This document shows, piece after piece, positions 8,463 through 16,476 of a stretch of 64,000 nt of DNA (position 1 is the stretch's first letter; every line of letters begins with the position of its first letter). The position numbers were made by a program, and so were the translations under genes. The notes beneath the pieces were generated by a model. That model searched no databases and had not been told where the DNA came from. It worked only from the letters and a program-made list of their open reading frames with translations. The stretch is taken from positions 112,415-176,414 of the forward strand of contig NZ_RIAX01000007.1 in assembly GCF_003719725.1 (NCBI RefSeq), given 5' to 3'. The stretch is from Planococcus salinus (GTDB taxonomy: Bacteria > Bacillota > Bacilli > Bacillales_A > Planococcaceae).

Positions 8463-9506
8463 TTCTTTGCGGAAAACCCATGAGCGTTGGACGACAAACC
8501 CAAATATGAAGAGTACCGTATCGACCAGGACCTTCAGGATCACTTCGCCTCTTCCCAGCCATTCGGCATACAGTAAATGGACAGATGCCGCTGACATGAT
8601 CATGATGGAAGCGGCCAGTATATAATAGCGGACCAGCGATTTTTTGGAACCCTGGCCGAATACTTTGTGGCGATTGACAAAGTAATTGAACAGAGAAGAC
8701 AAAACCCGAGCGGCAACTGTCGCCAGAATGATGAATAATTCCGGAGCTTCGTCACGCAGGAGCTGGATAAAAATCCAGTAAAGGCCGACATCGAGGCCAA
8801 AAGAAGCTGCCCCGGATAAGCCATAAAAAATAAACACTTTATAAATATGGAAAGAATCCCTCAACGGATCAAAATGTGAGGACTTGTTTTCGTCGATATA
8901 CACGGTTTCAATTGTCACTTCTGAAAGCGGGATGCCTTTCGGTTTCAGTGCAGCGAGCATGTTCATTTCGTATTCAAAACGCTCTCCGATTACAGTCAAC
9001 AGGTGGCGCAGATATTTGACCGGAATTCCGCGCAATCCGGTTTGCGTATCGGTAAGTTTGGTTCCGATTGCCAGTCGAAACAAAAGACGTGTCATCTTGT
9101 TGCCGAAACGACTCCTGAATGGAACATCTTTTTGGCTGAAATCCCTGGCGCCAAGGACGACGTCATCCGGGTTTTCTTTCATTTGACGGGCAATTTTAAG
9201 CATGTCAGATGCTAAATGCTGACCATCTGCATCCGCGGTGATGACGGCTTGAATGGGCAGTTGATGGTTGAGTATGTAATGGAATGCTGTTTTTAATGCA
9301 CGACCTTTTCCCTGATTCGCGGCATGACGCAATACGGTGACTTCCGGAATAGGAGAAATCGATTCGAAAAAATCGGCATATTCGGGCCCGCTGCCATCAT
9401 CTACAACAATGACGCGCTGAAAACCGGCTGTCAAAATGTCGTTGATGGTGGTATGGCATTTTTGATCGGGCTTATAAGCGGGGATGATAATGGCAACCTG
9501 TTTCAC
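8460..9506 (-). CDS. Fused GT2 glycosyltransferase and GtrA-like membrane protein
   Basis: A 348-residue two-domain protein. Residues 1-225 are a GT-A family 2 glycosyltransferase (VVDDGSG at 34-40, metal-binding DADGQH with Asp92 and Asp94). It resembles polyprenyl-phosphate sugar transferases (DPM1-like). Residues 230-345 are a four-helix GtrA domain (FIFYGLSGAASFGLDVGLYW, NYFVNRHKVF, VVQRSWVF), thought to flip or present lipid-linked sugar. The role is probably decoration of teichoic acid, glycolipid or glycoprotein. The GTG start at 9506 is chosen because GGAGGTCATTC precedes it; longer frames have no RBS. Confidence 0.88.
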   Translation of the reverse strand: MKQVAIIIPAYKPDQKCHTTINDILTAGFQRVIVVDDGSGPEYADFFESISPIPEVTVLRHAANQGKGRALKTAFHYILNHQLPIQAVITADADGQHLASDMLKIARQMKENPDDVVLGARDFSQKDVPFRSRFGNKMTRLLFRLAIGTKLTDTQTGLRGIPVKYLRHLLTVIGERFEYEMNMLAALKPKGIPLSEVTIETVYIDENKSSHFDPLRDSFHIYKVFIFYGLSGAASFGLDVGLYWIFIQLLRDEAPELFIILATVAARVLSSLFNYFVNRHKVFGQGSKKSLVRYYILAASIMIMSAASVHLLYAEWLGRGEVILKVLVDTVLFIFGFVVQRSWVFRKE

Positions 9507-9577
9507 GAATGACCTCCTATCTGGCTCTGTATGAACAGAACAAACTCTCAATTGGCAAGAAAACAACGGCTGATTCA

Positions 9578-9606
9578 ATAGTAGTATATCTGGTGAATAA
9601 AGACAA
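9578..9606 (-). promoter_or_regulatory. SigA-type promoter of the GT2-GtrA gene
   Basis: On the minus strand TTGTCT (9601-9606) and TACTAT (9578-9583) are separated by 17 bp. They lie about 70 bp upstream of the GTG start. Confidence 0.6.
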
Positions 9607-9758
9607 AATTAAGCTGAAAGCGGAGAAGGTTCTGGAAAAACCTATTCGTCGCTGAATATAGTTCTCTTACCCCAGTGCTGGTCTCTTCACACAATTTATT
9701 AAGAATTTCTTCAGAAAAGCCCTCCTTGATTAGCAGTTCGCAGGGGAGATTTCAGCTT

Positions 9759-9878
9759 TATGCGCGTTTATAAAAACATATGCGCGCTTGGTGGGATATA
9801 TGAGCGCTCAAGAAAATATTTGCGCGTTCAGCAGGATTTATGCGCGCTTAAAAAATTTTATGCACGTTCGTCAAAATT
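9759..9878 (+). repeat. Six-unit 20-bp tandem array with TATGNNC core
   Basis: Six consecutive units start at 9759, 9779, 9799, 9819, 9839 and 9859, exactly 20 bp apart. Each begins TATGCGC, TATGAGC, TTTGCGC or TATGCAC, usually continues GYT, and then has about 10 variable bases. Several cores are palindromic, for example TGAGCGCTCA. It fills most of the 430-bp gap between the glycosyltransferase and the M15 peptidase. No known element class matches. A related 21-bp array lies at 46800-46925 in the opposite orientation. Confidence 0.85.
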
Positions 9879-9905
9879 CGACAAGAATCCGTAGTTGAAG
9901 TAACG

Positions 9906-9936
9906 AAAAAAGCGCCCAATAAGGCGCTTTTTTGCT
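9906..9936. terminator. Terminator of the M15 peptidase gene
   Basis: AAAAAGCGCC and GGCGCTTTTT stem around AATAA, adjacent to the stop codon of the minus-strand gene. Confidence 0.8.
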
Positions 9937-9939
9937 TTG

Positions 9940-10503
9940 TTACTCCTCCAAAACATCTTCCGGACGCCATCCGCGCTGCAGTTCTTTGATTGATAAGCCG
10001 AACGTCATCTGGAGGTGCGGATAATCCCTGAAACGTTCCCAGTCTCCGCCCCATTCAAAGCCCAGCTCTTTGGCAATGTCCGCCACTTCAAACCAGTCGC
10101 GCCTGCCGTTGCCGTTATCGTCCCGTTCAATATCCCACACCACATTGCCGTCGTCCAATTGCAGCGCAAAGTCGATCGCCAAGCCATAGTTGTGATAGGA
10201 CTCGCCGCCTCTGGCATAGGTTACGACATTGCCGGAATCCTCCCGGCCCTGTCTGTACAAAGCTTCCTGCTCTTCGACAGAACGGAAGCCGTCTGTAATG
10301 ACGATGTCGATGCCAATTTCCTCCGTTCTTTCAATCAGCCGGTCCCTGTGTTCAGCGACAATTGGATGAAGGCGTGTAGGCAGTGGCCGTTGCCTCAACT
10401 CTTCTCTGAACGCCAATTCTTTTTGTACCCATATGAATAAAAAACCGCCAAGAACCAGTAAAAAAATAATTATAAGAGCGGTTTTCACGTTTTTCAAATT
10501 CAT
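9940..10503 (-). CDS. Membrane-anchored M15-family cell-wall peptidase (CwlK/VanY-like)
   Basis: A 187-residue protein with an N-terminal membrane anchor (residues 9-27), so it acts outside the membrane on peptidoglycan peptides. Zn2+ ligands of the M15 (VanY/CwlK) fold are visible: His104 and Asp111 in SYHNYGLAID and His163 in DYPHLQM. Relatives are L-Ala-D-Glu or D-Ala-D-Ala peptidases; the exact bond is not decided by sequence. Residues 128-139 (DDNGNGRRDWFE) match an EF-hand-type calcium loop (DxNxNGxxDxxE). The start is preceded by AGAGGTGA. Confidence 0.88.
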   Translation of the reverse strand: MNLKNVKTALIIIFLLVLGGFLFIWVQKELAFREELRQRPLPTRLHPIVAEHRDRLIERTEEIGIDIVITDGFRSVEEQEALYRQGREDSGNVVTYARGGESYHNYGLAIDFALQLDDGNVVWDIERDDNGNGRRDWFEVADIAKELGFEWGGDWERFRDYPHLQMTFGLSIKELQRGWRPEDVLEE

Positions 10504-10600
10504 TCACCTCTATAATTTCATTGTAGCAAAAAACTTAATAGGGGTATCCTCGCAGAGTTTTTGATACGATAGAAGAAACAGAGAAAAGGAGAGGATACAT

Positions 10601-11332
10601 ATGGTCATCGAATTGATGAAATCCCACGCGTCTGTGCGCGATTACAAAGAAAAGCAATTAACACGTGAAGAAGTGAGCGAACTGGTGGAGGCGGCACAGC
10701 ATGCGGCAACGTCCCATTTTGTGCAAGCGTATTCAATAGTATGGGTGACAGATCCCGAAAAACGAAAAAAACTGGGTGAATTGTCCAAAAATCCAAAGCA
10801 AATGGAAGGGGCAGGTGCAGTTTTTCTTATGTGTGCGGATTATAACCGCTTGAAGCACGCGGGAGAAATGCAGAACCAGTCCATCGTCTTTGACCAGGCG
10901 GAAAACTTGATCGTAGCGGTGACAGACGTGGGGTTGATGGCTCAGAACCTGGCACTTGCCGCCGAATCAAAAGGGTATGGCATCTGTTATATCGGCGGAG
11001 TCCGCAATGATATGCAGGCAATCAGTGACCTGGTCGGTCTGCCGGAAGGTGTTTTCCCGGTTTACGGGTTAACTGTCGGTGTACCGAACGAAGCCAATGA
11101 AGTGAAGCCGCGTTTGCCGGTGGAAGCGATTCTGCATGAAAACGAGTACGATGAAGCCAAATACGAAACTTTGCTTCCTGAGTATGATCAAACCTTGAAA
11201 AATTATTACGCAAGTCGCGGTTCCAACCAAAAATCAGCGACTTGGAGTGAACAAATGGCGACATTCCTGCGCAAGCCGCGGCGTGAAGATATCCGTGAAG
11301 TGGTAGCGAAAAAAGGATACCTTTTCAAATAG
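10601..11332 (+). CDS. NADPH-dependent nitroreductase/flavin reductase (NfsA/NfrA type)
   Basis: A 243-residue FMN-binding nitroreductase-fold protein. The N-terminus IELMKSHASVRDYKEKQLT and the segment YGICYIGGVRND are hallmarks of the NfsA/FRP group, which includes B. subtilis NfrA1 and YcnD. These cytoplasmic dimers reduce nitroaromatics, quinones and free flavin with NADPH. The final basic segment KPRREDIREVVAKKGYLFK is also typical. The ATG has AAAAGGAGAGG upstream. The following lipoprotein gene is 55 bp away and may be co-transcribed. Confidence 0.9.
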   Translation: MVIELMKSHASVRDYKEKQLTREEVSELVEAAQHAATSHFVQAYSIVWVTDPEKRKKLGELSKNPKQMEGAGAVFLMCADYNRLKHAGEMQNQSIVFDQAENLIVAVTDVGLMAQNLALAAESKGYGICYIGGVRNDMQAISDLVGLPEGVFPVYGLTVGVPNEANEVKPRLPVEAILHENEYDEAKYETLLPEYDQTLKNYYASRGSNQKSATWSEQMATFLRKPRREDIREVVAKKGYLFK

Positions 11333-11387
11333 TTAGCTCTCTCTGATTTTTCTATTGGTTAAATAGGGAAACAATGAGGAGGGTACT

Positions 11388-11978
11388 ATGAAGAAATGGC
11401 TGATTTTATCGGGGATGCTCATACTGGCAGCCTGCAGCAGTGAGAATGGTGAAGAGCTGACGATTGAACCGAAAAAGCTGGAAGCGGAAGAACAAGCGCT
11501 TGTGGACTCGACGGCAATGGAGTTCATGGAATACTTCTATTTGAATGGAGAATTCCCGAAAGACTATAATATACAGCTTGAACTGGAACATTATCGCCTG
11601 GGGGAGAAAATCGATCCGTTCTCTTCAATGAGCAGCTTTCCGGTGGATTCATTTGACAACGGTTTGTTGGCATTCGGAAAGGCTTCAGATCTGGAAGGGC
11701 ATACGAGCTTTGTGGTTTCGACGCCTGCAGGGAAAGTTGTGAATTCACATGAAGTCGATGCGCAAGGCGGAATGCTGAGTTCCTGGGGCGGGCTTCTGGA
11801 AGACCCGCAAGTGCTGGAAAAAGAGCAGCCGGTCTATGCCGCTTATTATGCCTCAACGTCAGGACAAAGCATGGAAAGCGGCGGGTTTCTCGATGAAAAT
11901 GGGGCTCTTGATATGATGCGCATTCAGGACCTGGACCATTTCTATGCGTTGGCGATTAGACTTGTTGAGGAGGAGTAA
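11388..11978 (+). CDS. Small lipoprotein of unknown function
   Basis: A 196-residue secreted lipoprotein. The signal peptide MKKWLILSGMLILAAC ends in a lipobox (LAAC, Cys16), so the mature protein would be lipid-anchored outside the cell. The mature part is acidic with no motif I recognise; DSTAMEFMEYFYLNGEF and the Gly/Ser-rich stretch near residue 125 stand out. The stop is two bases before the next start, which suggests co-translation with the NAD(P)-binding protein. RBS GAGGAGGG. Confidence 0.75.
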   Translation: MKKWLILSGMLILAACSSENGEELTIEPKKLEAEEQALVDSTAMEFMEYFYLNGEFPKDYNIQLELEHYRLGEKIDPFSSMSSFPVDSFDNGLLAFGKASDLEGHTSFVVSTPAGKVVNSHEVDAQGGMLSSWGGLLEDPQVLEKEQPVYAAYYASTSGQSMESGGFLDENGALDMMRIQDLDHFYALAIRLVEEE

Positions 11979-11980
11979 AG

Positions 11981-12595
11981 ATGAGAATCGCTGTATTCGG
12001 TGCTACTGGACGAGTCGGCAGTGAAATATTACGACTGGCGCTTGAAGACGGCCACCACGTGAAAGCGTTGGTCAGGAGACGGAAGTTGGATGAACATCCG
12101 AACCTGGAAATGATTGTCGGCGATGTGAAAAACCTGGCGGATGTTGCAGCGACCGTTGCTGGAGCAGATGCGGTGTTCAGTGCAATCGGCACCGACCGGA
12201 CGACGACGTTGACAGAAGCGATGCCGTTGATCATCGCTTCGATGCATGCCAATAACGTCAGGCGCATCATTACCATCGGCACAGCAGGCATCTTGAACAG
12301 CCGACTGACGCCCGGGCTTCTTCGCTACCGTGGAGGGGACTCGAAGCGCAAGCTAACATTTGCCGCAGAACAGCACGAAGCGGTTTATCGTTTATTGGAA
12401 GAGACCGAATTGGACTGGACCATTGTCTGTCCGACCTATTTGCCGGACGGGGAGGCGCGTGGAGATTACCGCATTGAAAAAGACTTTTTGCCGGAGGGCG
12501 GAAAGGAAATCACAGTGGGGGACACCGCGCATTTCGCTTACCGGCAGCTGAAAGAAACGGAGTTCGTGCGTAACCGTGCAGGGATCGCCTACTAA
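11981..12595 (+). CDS. NAD(P)-binding Rossmann protein (atypical SDR, NmrA/BVR-B-like)
   Basis: A 204-residue single-domain Rossmann protein. Residues 1-15 (MRIAVFGATGRVGSE) hold the GATGxxG dinucleotide loop of atypical short-chain dehydrogenases. Residues 27-32 (LVRRRK) favour NADPH. The segment SAIGT near 65 and the closing WTIVCPTYLPDG match the NAD(P)-binding/biliverdin reductase B-like group. The classical YxxxK catalytic pair is absent, as usual in this group. The substrate is unknown. The RBS GAGGAGGAG lies inside the end of the upstream lipoprotein gene. Confidence 0.85.
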   Translation: MRIAVFGATGRVGSEILRLALEDGHHVKALVRRRKLDEHPNLEMIVGDVKNLADVAATVAGADAVFSAIGTDRTTTLTEAMPLIIASMHANNVRRIITIGTAGILNSRLTPGLLRYRGGDSKRKLTFAAEQHEAVYRLLEETELDWTIVCPTYLPDGEARGDYRIEKDFLPEGGKEITVGDTAHFAYRQLKETEFVRNRAGIAY

Positions 12596-12610
12596 AAGCA
12601 GAAGAACTTA

Positions 12611-12650
12611 AAAACCCCGCAAAAGACAACTTGTCTTTTGCGGGGTTTTG
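12611..12650. terminator. Strong bidirectional terminator
   Basis: A 19-bp perfect inverted repeat (arms 12611-12629 and 12631-12649) begins AAAACCCCGC. It sits between two convergent genes and has A and T tracts on both sides. Confidence 0.93.
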
Positions 12651-12653
12651 ATG

Positions 12654-13598
12654 TCACGCCGTAACATCGCGCTTCGAGAACATCCAATAGCTGATGGCCA
12701 TGAAAATAACAAAATAGACAAACAGCACAATGAGCGACATGGTCATCGTAATGTCGGGTACCAGCATCGTCCCTGTATAGTACTGCGTCAAATCAGTATG
12801 AGTAAACAAATAGTATTTGACGATTTCGTAATTGCTCAGTAAAAAGACGGCTTGGACTCCTGTGAACATCAGGAATATCGATAAACCGATCGCCAGCGAG
12901 CTGGAGCGGAAGACCGTCCCGAGCATGAAAGCGAACGTCCCGATCATCCATGTGCTGGCAAAACTCAAAGCGGCCAGCTTGAGTGCCTGCAGCCAGAAAG
13001 AACCTTCCACCACTTCCGAGCCGTCCCACCTCAGGAACACGCCGTCTCCGATGCCAAAAAAGATCAAACCGGCCAGCGCAGTGACAGCAACTGTGATGAC
13101 GGCCAATAAAACCCCGAAAATCATCGAGGTAATGTATTTGGAAGTCAAGATTTTCCAGCGTTTTACTGGACGCGTAAGCAACATCTTGATTGTCCCTTGT
13201 GAAAATTCGGAGGCCACAATGCCGGCGGCGACAACTACCGTAAACAGTGTCACAAGGGATAGCATCAGATGCGAGTCGAGCACTTGCTGCTGCATACTCG
13301 TGTATTCGTAAGGCGGCAACTCGTTTTCGAGACGATGCTCGGCAATTGCCAGTTGTTGCTCGTAATACTCTCGTTGGGCATCGCTCAGCTCGGGAGTCGA
13401 CAGCATCGACTGATTGTTTACCAATTCAGCAGTGACACGGTCTTCCCACCTCTCGTCAATTCCTTCGTTCATCGTCGTGTTGACCCATTTGGTGATTCCC
13501 ATTCCGGCGAAGAGAATGATGACCAGCAGAATCATCATGATCCAGCTCGATTTTTTGCTCCATAATTTCATCCATTCATTCTGTATGAGCTTGAGCAA
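12654..13598 (-). CDS. ABC-2 type transporter permease
   Basis: A 314-residue permease with six predicted membrane helices and a large extracytoplasmic loop after helix 1 (about residues 38-105, acidic). This layout is typical of ABC-2 permeases such as the bacitracin BcrB or YtrC/D type. The N-terminus MLKLIQNEWMKLWSKKSSW is an amphipathic lead-in common to the family. The TTG start at 13598 is preferred, since GGAGGTGG lies five bases upstream; the GTG at 13607 falls inside that RBS. It overlaps the end of its ATPase partner by 23 bp, and is the last gene of the operon. Confidence 0.85.
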   Translation of the reverse strand: MLKLIQNEWMKLWSKKSSWIMMILLVIILFAGMGITKWVNTTMNEGIDERWEDRVTAELVNNQSMLSTPELSDAQREYYEQQLAIAEHRLENELPPYEYTSMQQQVLDSHLMLSLVTLFTVVVAAGIVASEFSQGTIKMLLTRPVKRWKILTSKYITSMIFGVLLAVITVAVTALAGLIFFGIGDGVFLRWDGSEVVEGSFWLQALKLAALSFASTWMIGTFAFMLGTVFRSSSLAIGLSIFLMFTGVQAVFLLSNYEIVKYYLFTHTDLTQYYTGTMLVPDITMTMSLIVLFVYFVIFMAISYWMFSKRDVTA

Positions 13599-14499
13599 TT
13601 TGGCCACCTCCGGTCATTTCAAGAAATTGATCTTCAAGTGTCGCGCGGTATGGTTGCACAGCGTAGATTTTAGCGCCGGCATTCACCAGCATGTTAACCG
13701 CGCCCGGAACGTGTTCGCTTTCCGTATCGACCAAAAATCCCTGCTCGTGCCTGGTGACGGGAAAGCCGATTCCTGTCAGCACTTCTTCGGCCAGTTCCGC
13801 CGGTTCTGCCTGTATGTAGTAGCGCGACTGGTGAAGATCGTTGACGTTTTTGATATCGATCAATTCACCGTTTTGGATGACGGCAATGCGGTCGCATAAC
13901 AACTCGATTTCAGACAATAAATGACTGGAAACGAATACTGCCACGCCATTTTCACTCGCCACTTTCCGCAAATACATCCGGAACTCCCGAATGCCGGCAG
14001 GGTCGAGTCCGTTTGTCGGCTCGTCTAAAATCAGGAATTTCGGATCGTGCAAAAGTGCCTGTGCCAAACCGAGGCGCTGGCGCATCCCGAGCGAATATGA
14101 ACCGACTTTTTCGTTGATGCGATTTTGCATGCCGACTTGTTTTACGACCTCATCGATGCGCTGTTTTGCAATTCCTTTGTGCATACGGGAAAAGTGCAGT
14201 AAATTTTTGTAGCCCGACATATACTTATACATTTCCGGATTTTCAACAATGACGCCGACTTTCTGAATGCTTTCTTCGTAATCTTTCTGAATGGAAAGAC
14301 CATCGATGGTGACATCACCTGAAGTAGGGCGCATCAATCCGACCATCATTCGGATTGTTGTTGTTTTCCCCGCGCCATTCGGTCCGAGAAACCCTGTGAC
14401 TTGCCCTTTGTATAAATCAAGATTCAAGTTCTTGATGATTTTCTTTTGGCCGATGGTTTTCGACAAGTTTTTTATTTGTACAATCGGTTGTTCACTCAT
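13576..14499 (-). CDS. ABC transporter ATP-binding protein
   Basis: A 307-residue nucleotide-binding subunit. Walker A is GPNGAGKTT near residue 39, the signature is YSLGMRQRLGLAQALLH, Walker B is FLILDEPTNGLDP, and an H-loop (SSHLLSEIE) is present. The C-terminal 85 residues form an accessory domain seen in BcrA/YhcH-like exporters of peptide antibiotics. The permease gene directly downstream (overlapping) is the likely partner. The ATG overlaps the upstream ATPase stop by 4 bp, implying translational coupling. Confidence 0.92.
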   Translation of the reverse strand: MSEQPIVQIKNLSKTIGQKKIIKNLNLDLYKGQVTGFLGPNGAGKTTTIRMMVGLMRPTSGDVTIDGLSIQKDYEESIQKVGVIVENPEMYKYMSGYKNLLHFSRMHKGIAKQRIDEVVKQVGMQNRINEKVGSYSLGMRQRLGLAQALLHDPKFLILDEPTNGLDPAGIREFRMYLRKVASENGVAVFVSSHLLSEIELLCDRIAVIQNGELIDIKNVNDLHQSRYYIQAEPAELAEEVLTGIGFPVTRHEQGFLVDTESEHVPGAVNMLVNAGAKIYAVQPYRATLEDQFLEMTGGGQIAQAHTE

Positions 14500-15200
14500 G
14501 GTTGTTCACCTGCTTTCGATAAATTTGTCATCCAATTGACGGTGTCCATTCCGGTTTCAGCGCGGATGTCTTCAAGTTGACGGTGCGCCAATACCCTGCC
14601 TTTTTGCAATAAAACCAGTTCGTCCAACAAAATTTCCACTTCCCGGATCTCATGTGTCGACAGGATCAACGTCTGCCATTCCAGATCAGTGAATTGAATG
14701 AGGCCTTTCACCAAGTCTGCCCGAACCATCGGATCCATGCCGGAAAAAGGTTCGTCCATTACATAATAACGGGCTTCACGGCCCAAAGTTGCAGCCATTT
14801 TAACGCGTCCCCGATTTCCTTTGGACAGTTTCGCCATCTTGGATGATAAAGAAACGTTTAAGAAATCCAATACTTCTTTTGCTTTTCGTTCATTGAAATC
14901 GGAAAATTGGCTGCGGTAATAATCGAATAATTCACCAACTGTGAAAAAAGGATAGAACAAGTCGGCGTCCGGCAAATAAGCGAGCTGTTCGGCAATTTTG
15001 CGGTCTGCAGGCTGTCCGTCAATGTGGATAGTGCCGGACGATAAGCTGCTGACGCCTGCAATGCATTTCAGCAGCGTCGATTTGCCGCTGCCATTTTCTC
15101 CGGCAATGCCGATAATTTTGCCAAGCTCCAGTGTCAGCGATAATTGTTTGAGCGCTTGCGTTCGGCCGTATGATTTTGATGCATTATTAACATGGATCAA
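14496..15200 (-). CDS. ABC transporter ATP-binding protein (YtrB-like)
   Basis: A 234-residue ATPase with Walker A GENGSGKST, signature LSKGNRGRVKMA (a degenerate LSGGQ typical of YtrB/BcrA-type exporters), Walker B YYVMDEPFSGMDP and H-loop LSTHE. It belongs with the adjacent GntR/YtrA-like regulator. In Bacillus and Staphylococcus such operons respond to cell-wall-active peptides. The partner may be the membrane protein at 15558-16331. The start is TTG at 15200 with GGAGGGAATTGTC upstream. It overlaps the regulator stop by 4 bp. Confidence 0.9.
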   Translation of the reverse strand: MIHVNNASKSYGRTQALKQLSLTLELGKIIGIAGENGSGKSTLLKCIAGVSSLSSGTIHIDGQPADRKIAEQLAYLPDADLFYPFFTVGELFDYYRSQFSDFNERKAKEVLDFLNVSLSSKMAKLSKGNRGRVKMAATLGREARYYVMDEPFSGMDPMVRADLVKGLIQFTDLEWQTLILSTHEIREVEILLDELVLLQKGRVLAHRQLEDIRAETGMDTVNWMTNLSKAGEQP

Positions 15201-15556
15201 GACAATTCCCTCCTGACAAGTTCTGAGATTTCCTCCCGGGAAAAACCGTAAGCTTCCAGACTTGTGATAAATGACTGGACGAGTGTCGATTTCATGTCTT
15301 CCCGAAGTTTTTCCAGCCGCTTTTGATCTTCTGTTACGAACGATCCTTGTCCCCGCTTTGTTTCCGTAATTCCCATAGATTCCATCTCCTTGTAAACCCG
15401 CTGTATGGTGTTGGCATTGACGCCGGCTTCCACTGCGTATTCCCTGACGGAAGGCAGCTTATCGCCGGGTTTTCGGGTACCGCGAATAATGTCACCTGAC
15501 AGGCGGTCGATCAGCTGCTGGTAAATCGGCTTGTTCTTGTCAAAGTCGAGCGTCAT
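15197..15556 (-). CDS. GntR-family transcriptional regulator, YtrA subfamily
   Basis: A 119-residue repressor with an N-terminal winged helix (IYQQLIDRLSGDIIRGTRKPGDKLPSVREYAVEAGVNANTIQRVY in outline, residues 10-55). A short helical tail serves for dimerisation, the form that defines YtrA-type GntR proteins. It has no effector domain. It is encoded second in a five-gene ABC operon and probably autoregulates it: an inverted repeat of the YtrA-operator type overlaps the operon promoter -10. RBS overlaps the end of the preceding membrane gene. Confidence 0.93.
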   Translation of the reverse strand: MTLDFDKNKPIYQQLIDRLSGDIIRGTRKPGDKLPSVREYAVEAGVNANTIQRVYKEMESMGITETKRGQGSFVTEDQKRLEKLREDMKSTLVQSFITSLEAYGFSREEISELVRRELS

Positions 15557-15557
15557 G

Positions 15558-16331
15558 TCAAACCCTCACTTTCTTCTCGAACCAATAAGCTGAAAGCAGG
15601 TACAACAGAGAAAGCAAAACCATGGTTACGATCAATTGACCAAACGGAAAAGTGGCAGATTGCTCAGTTGAAATCACCAGGTTTCCATAAGTTGTTGAAA
15701 AACCGGACAGCGTATCCAAGCCGGATAAATCAATCACCCAAAAATTCGCCACTGCCTTGTAAATCCCTGTTTCCTGGAAAGTGCTCCACAAATCGAGAAA
15801 AACAAAGAAAAGGCCAAACGTCACAATATAAGCGAAGCCGCCGATTTTCGGCTTTATTGAAAAAAAGATTGTCATGAAAAAATAAAAGACAATGGAAATT
15901 CCAACAGCATACACGAGAATTACTACAGAGAAGAAACCACCCGAAGGAATCAGTTCCGAGAGGCTGGATAATTCCGGCGCCATCCATAAAGCCGCCAAAG
16001 CGATGACACCCGCCCAAGTGAATGACACCACAGTGGCTGCAATTGCGATGAAAAACTTGCTGGCGTTTATTTTGTGGATGGAAGCAGTGGAATGGAAGAA
16101 AATATCCGGCCGATCCATCTCTTTTGTGAACAGGATTGCGAGTAGCACAAGCGGGAGCAATAAATGCAATGCCATTATGGTAAGTGCGAATATTAAAATC
16201 CCCTGCCACACTTCCATCGGGTAAAAGAAAGCGACAAGAATCGGGATCGTCACGTCAAGCAGCAATGCAAGAAGCACGTGGCTTTTGATAAGAGTCCAAT
16301 CCTTTTTCATCAAACCGCGCAATTGCCTCAT
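15558..16331 (-). CDS. Integral membrane protein, probable ABC permease of the GntR operon
   Basis: A 257-residue protein with six hydrophobic segments and a short basic N-terminus (MRQLRGLMKKDW). The fold resembles ABC-2 permeases, but no decisive motif is visible. It is the first gene of the operon, one base from the GntR regulator, and the likely membrane partner of the YtrB-like ATPase. In the classical ytr operon the regulator comes first, so this order is a variation. The ATG has GAGGAGGTATAATTT upstream. Confidence 0.75.
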   Translation of the reverse strand: MRQLRGLMKKDWTLIKSHVLLALLLDVTIPILVAFFYPMEVWQGILIFALTIMALHLLLPLVLLAILFTKEMDRPDIFFHSTASIHKINASKFFIAIAATVVSFTWAGVIALAALWMAPELSSLSELIPSGGFFSVVILVYAVGISIVFYFFMTIFFSIKPKIGGFAYIVTFGLFFVFLDLWSTFQETGIYKAVANFWVIDLSGLDTLSGFSTTYGNLVISTEQSATFPFGQLIVTMVLLSLLYLLSAYWFEKKVRV

Positions 16332-16353
16332 AAATTATACCTCCTCAGTTCTA

Positions 16354-16375
16354 GTGTTCTAGTTAAATAGTACAC
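16354..16375 (-). promoter_or_regulatory. Operator for the YtrA-like GntR regulator
   Basis: GTGTTCTA and TAGTACAC form an inverted repeat (7 of 8 positions) separated by six A/T-rich bases. It covers the -10 box of the operon promoter, as expected for autorepression. Confidence 0.7.
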
Positions 16376-16395
16376 TCTACCGTAAAGCCTGTAAA
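16367..16395 (-). promoter_or_regulatory. SigA-type promoter of the GntR/ABC operon
   Basis: On the minus strand TTTACA (16390-16395) and TACTAT (16367-16372) are 17 bp apart. The -10 lies inside the operator. Confidence 0.75.
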
Positions 16396-16476
16396 GCGAC
16401 TTATTGAAAAATTGCATATTGTAGAAGAAATGAGGGAATAGAAAGAGCAACAGCAGAAAAAGTGGAGGGATATCCG

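Noticed and set aside
9509..9655. A 48-codon plus-strand ORF (MTSYLALYEQNKL...) with protein-like composition
   Set aside because: It has no ribosome binding site, overlaps the start and promoter of the glycosyltransferase gene on the other strand, and I know no homologue.
9759..9878. CRISPR-like array
   Set aside because: Units are only 20 bp with a 7-9 bp conserved core, there are no 28-36 bp repeats with unique spacers, and no cas genes.
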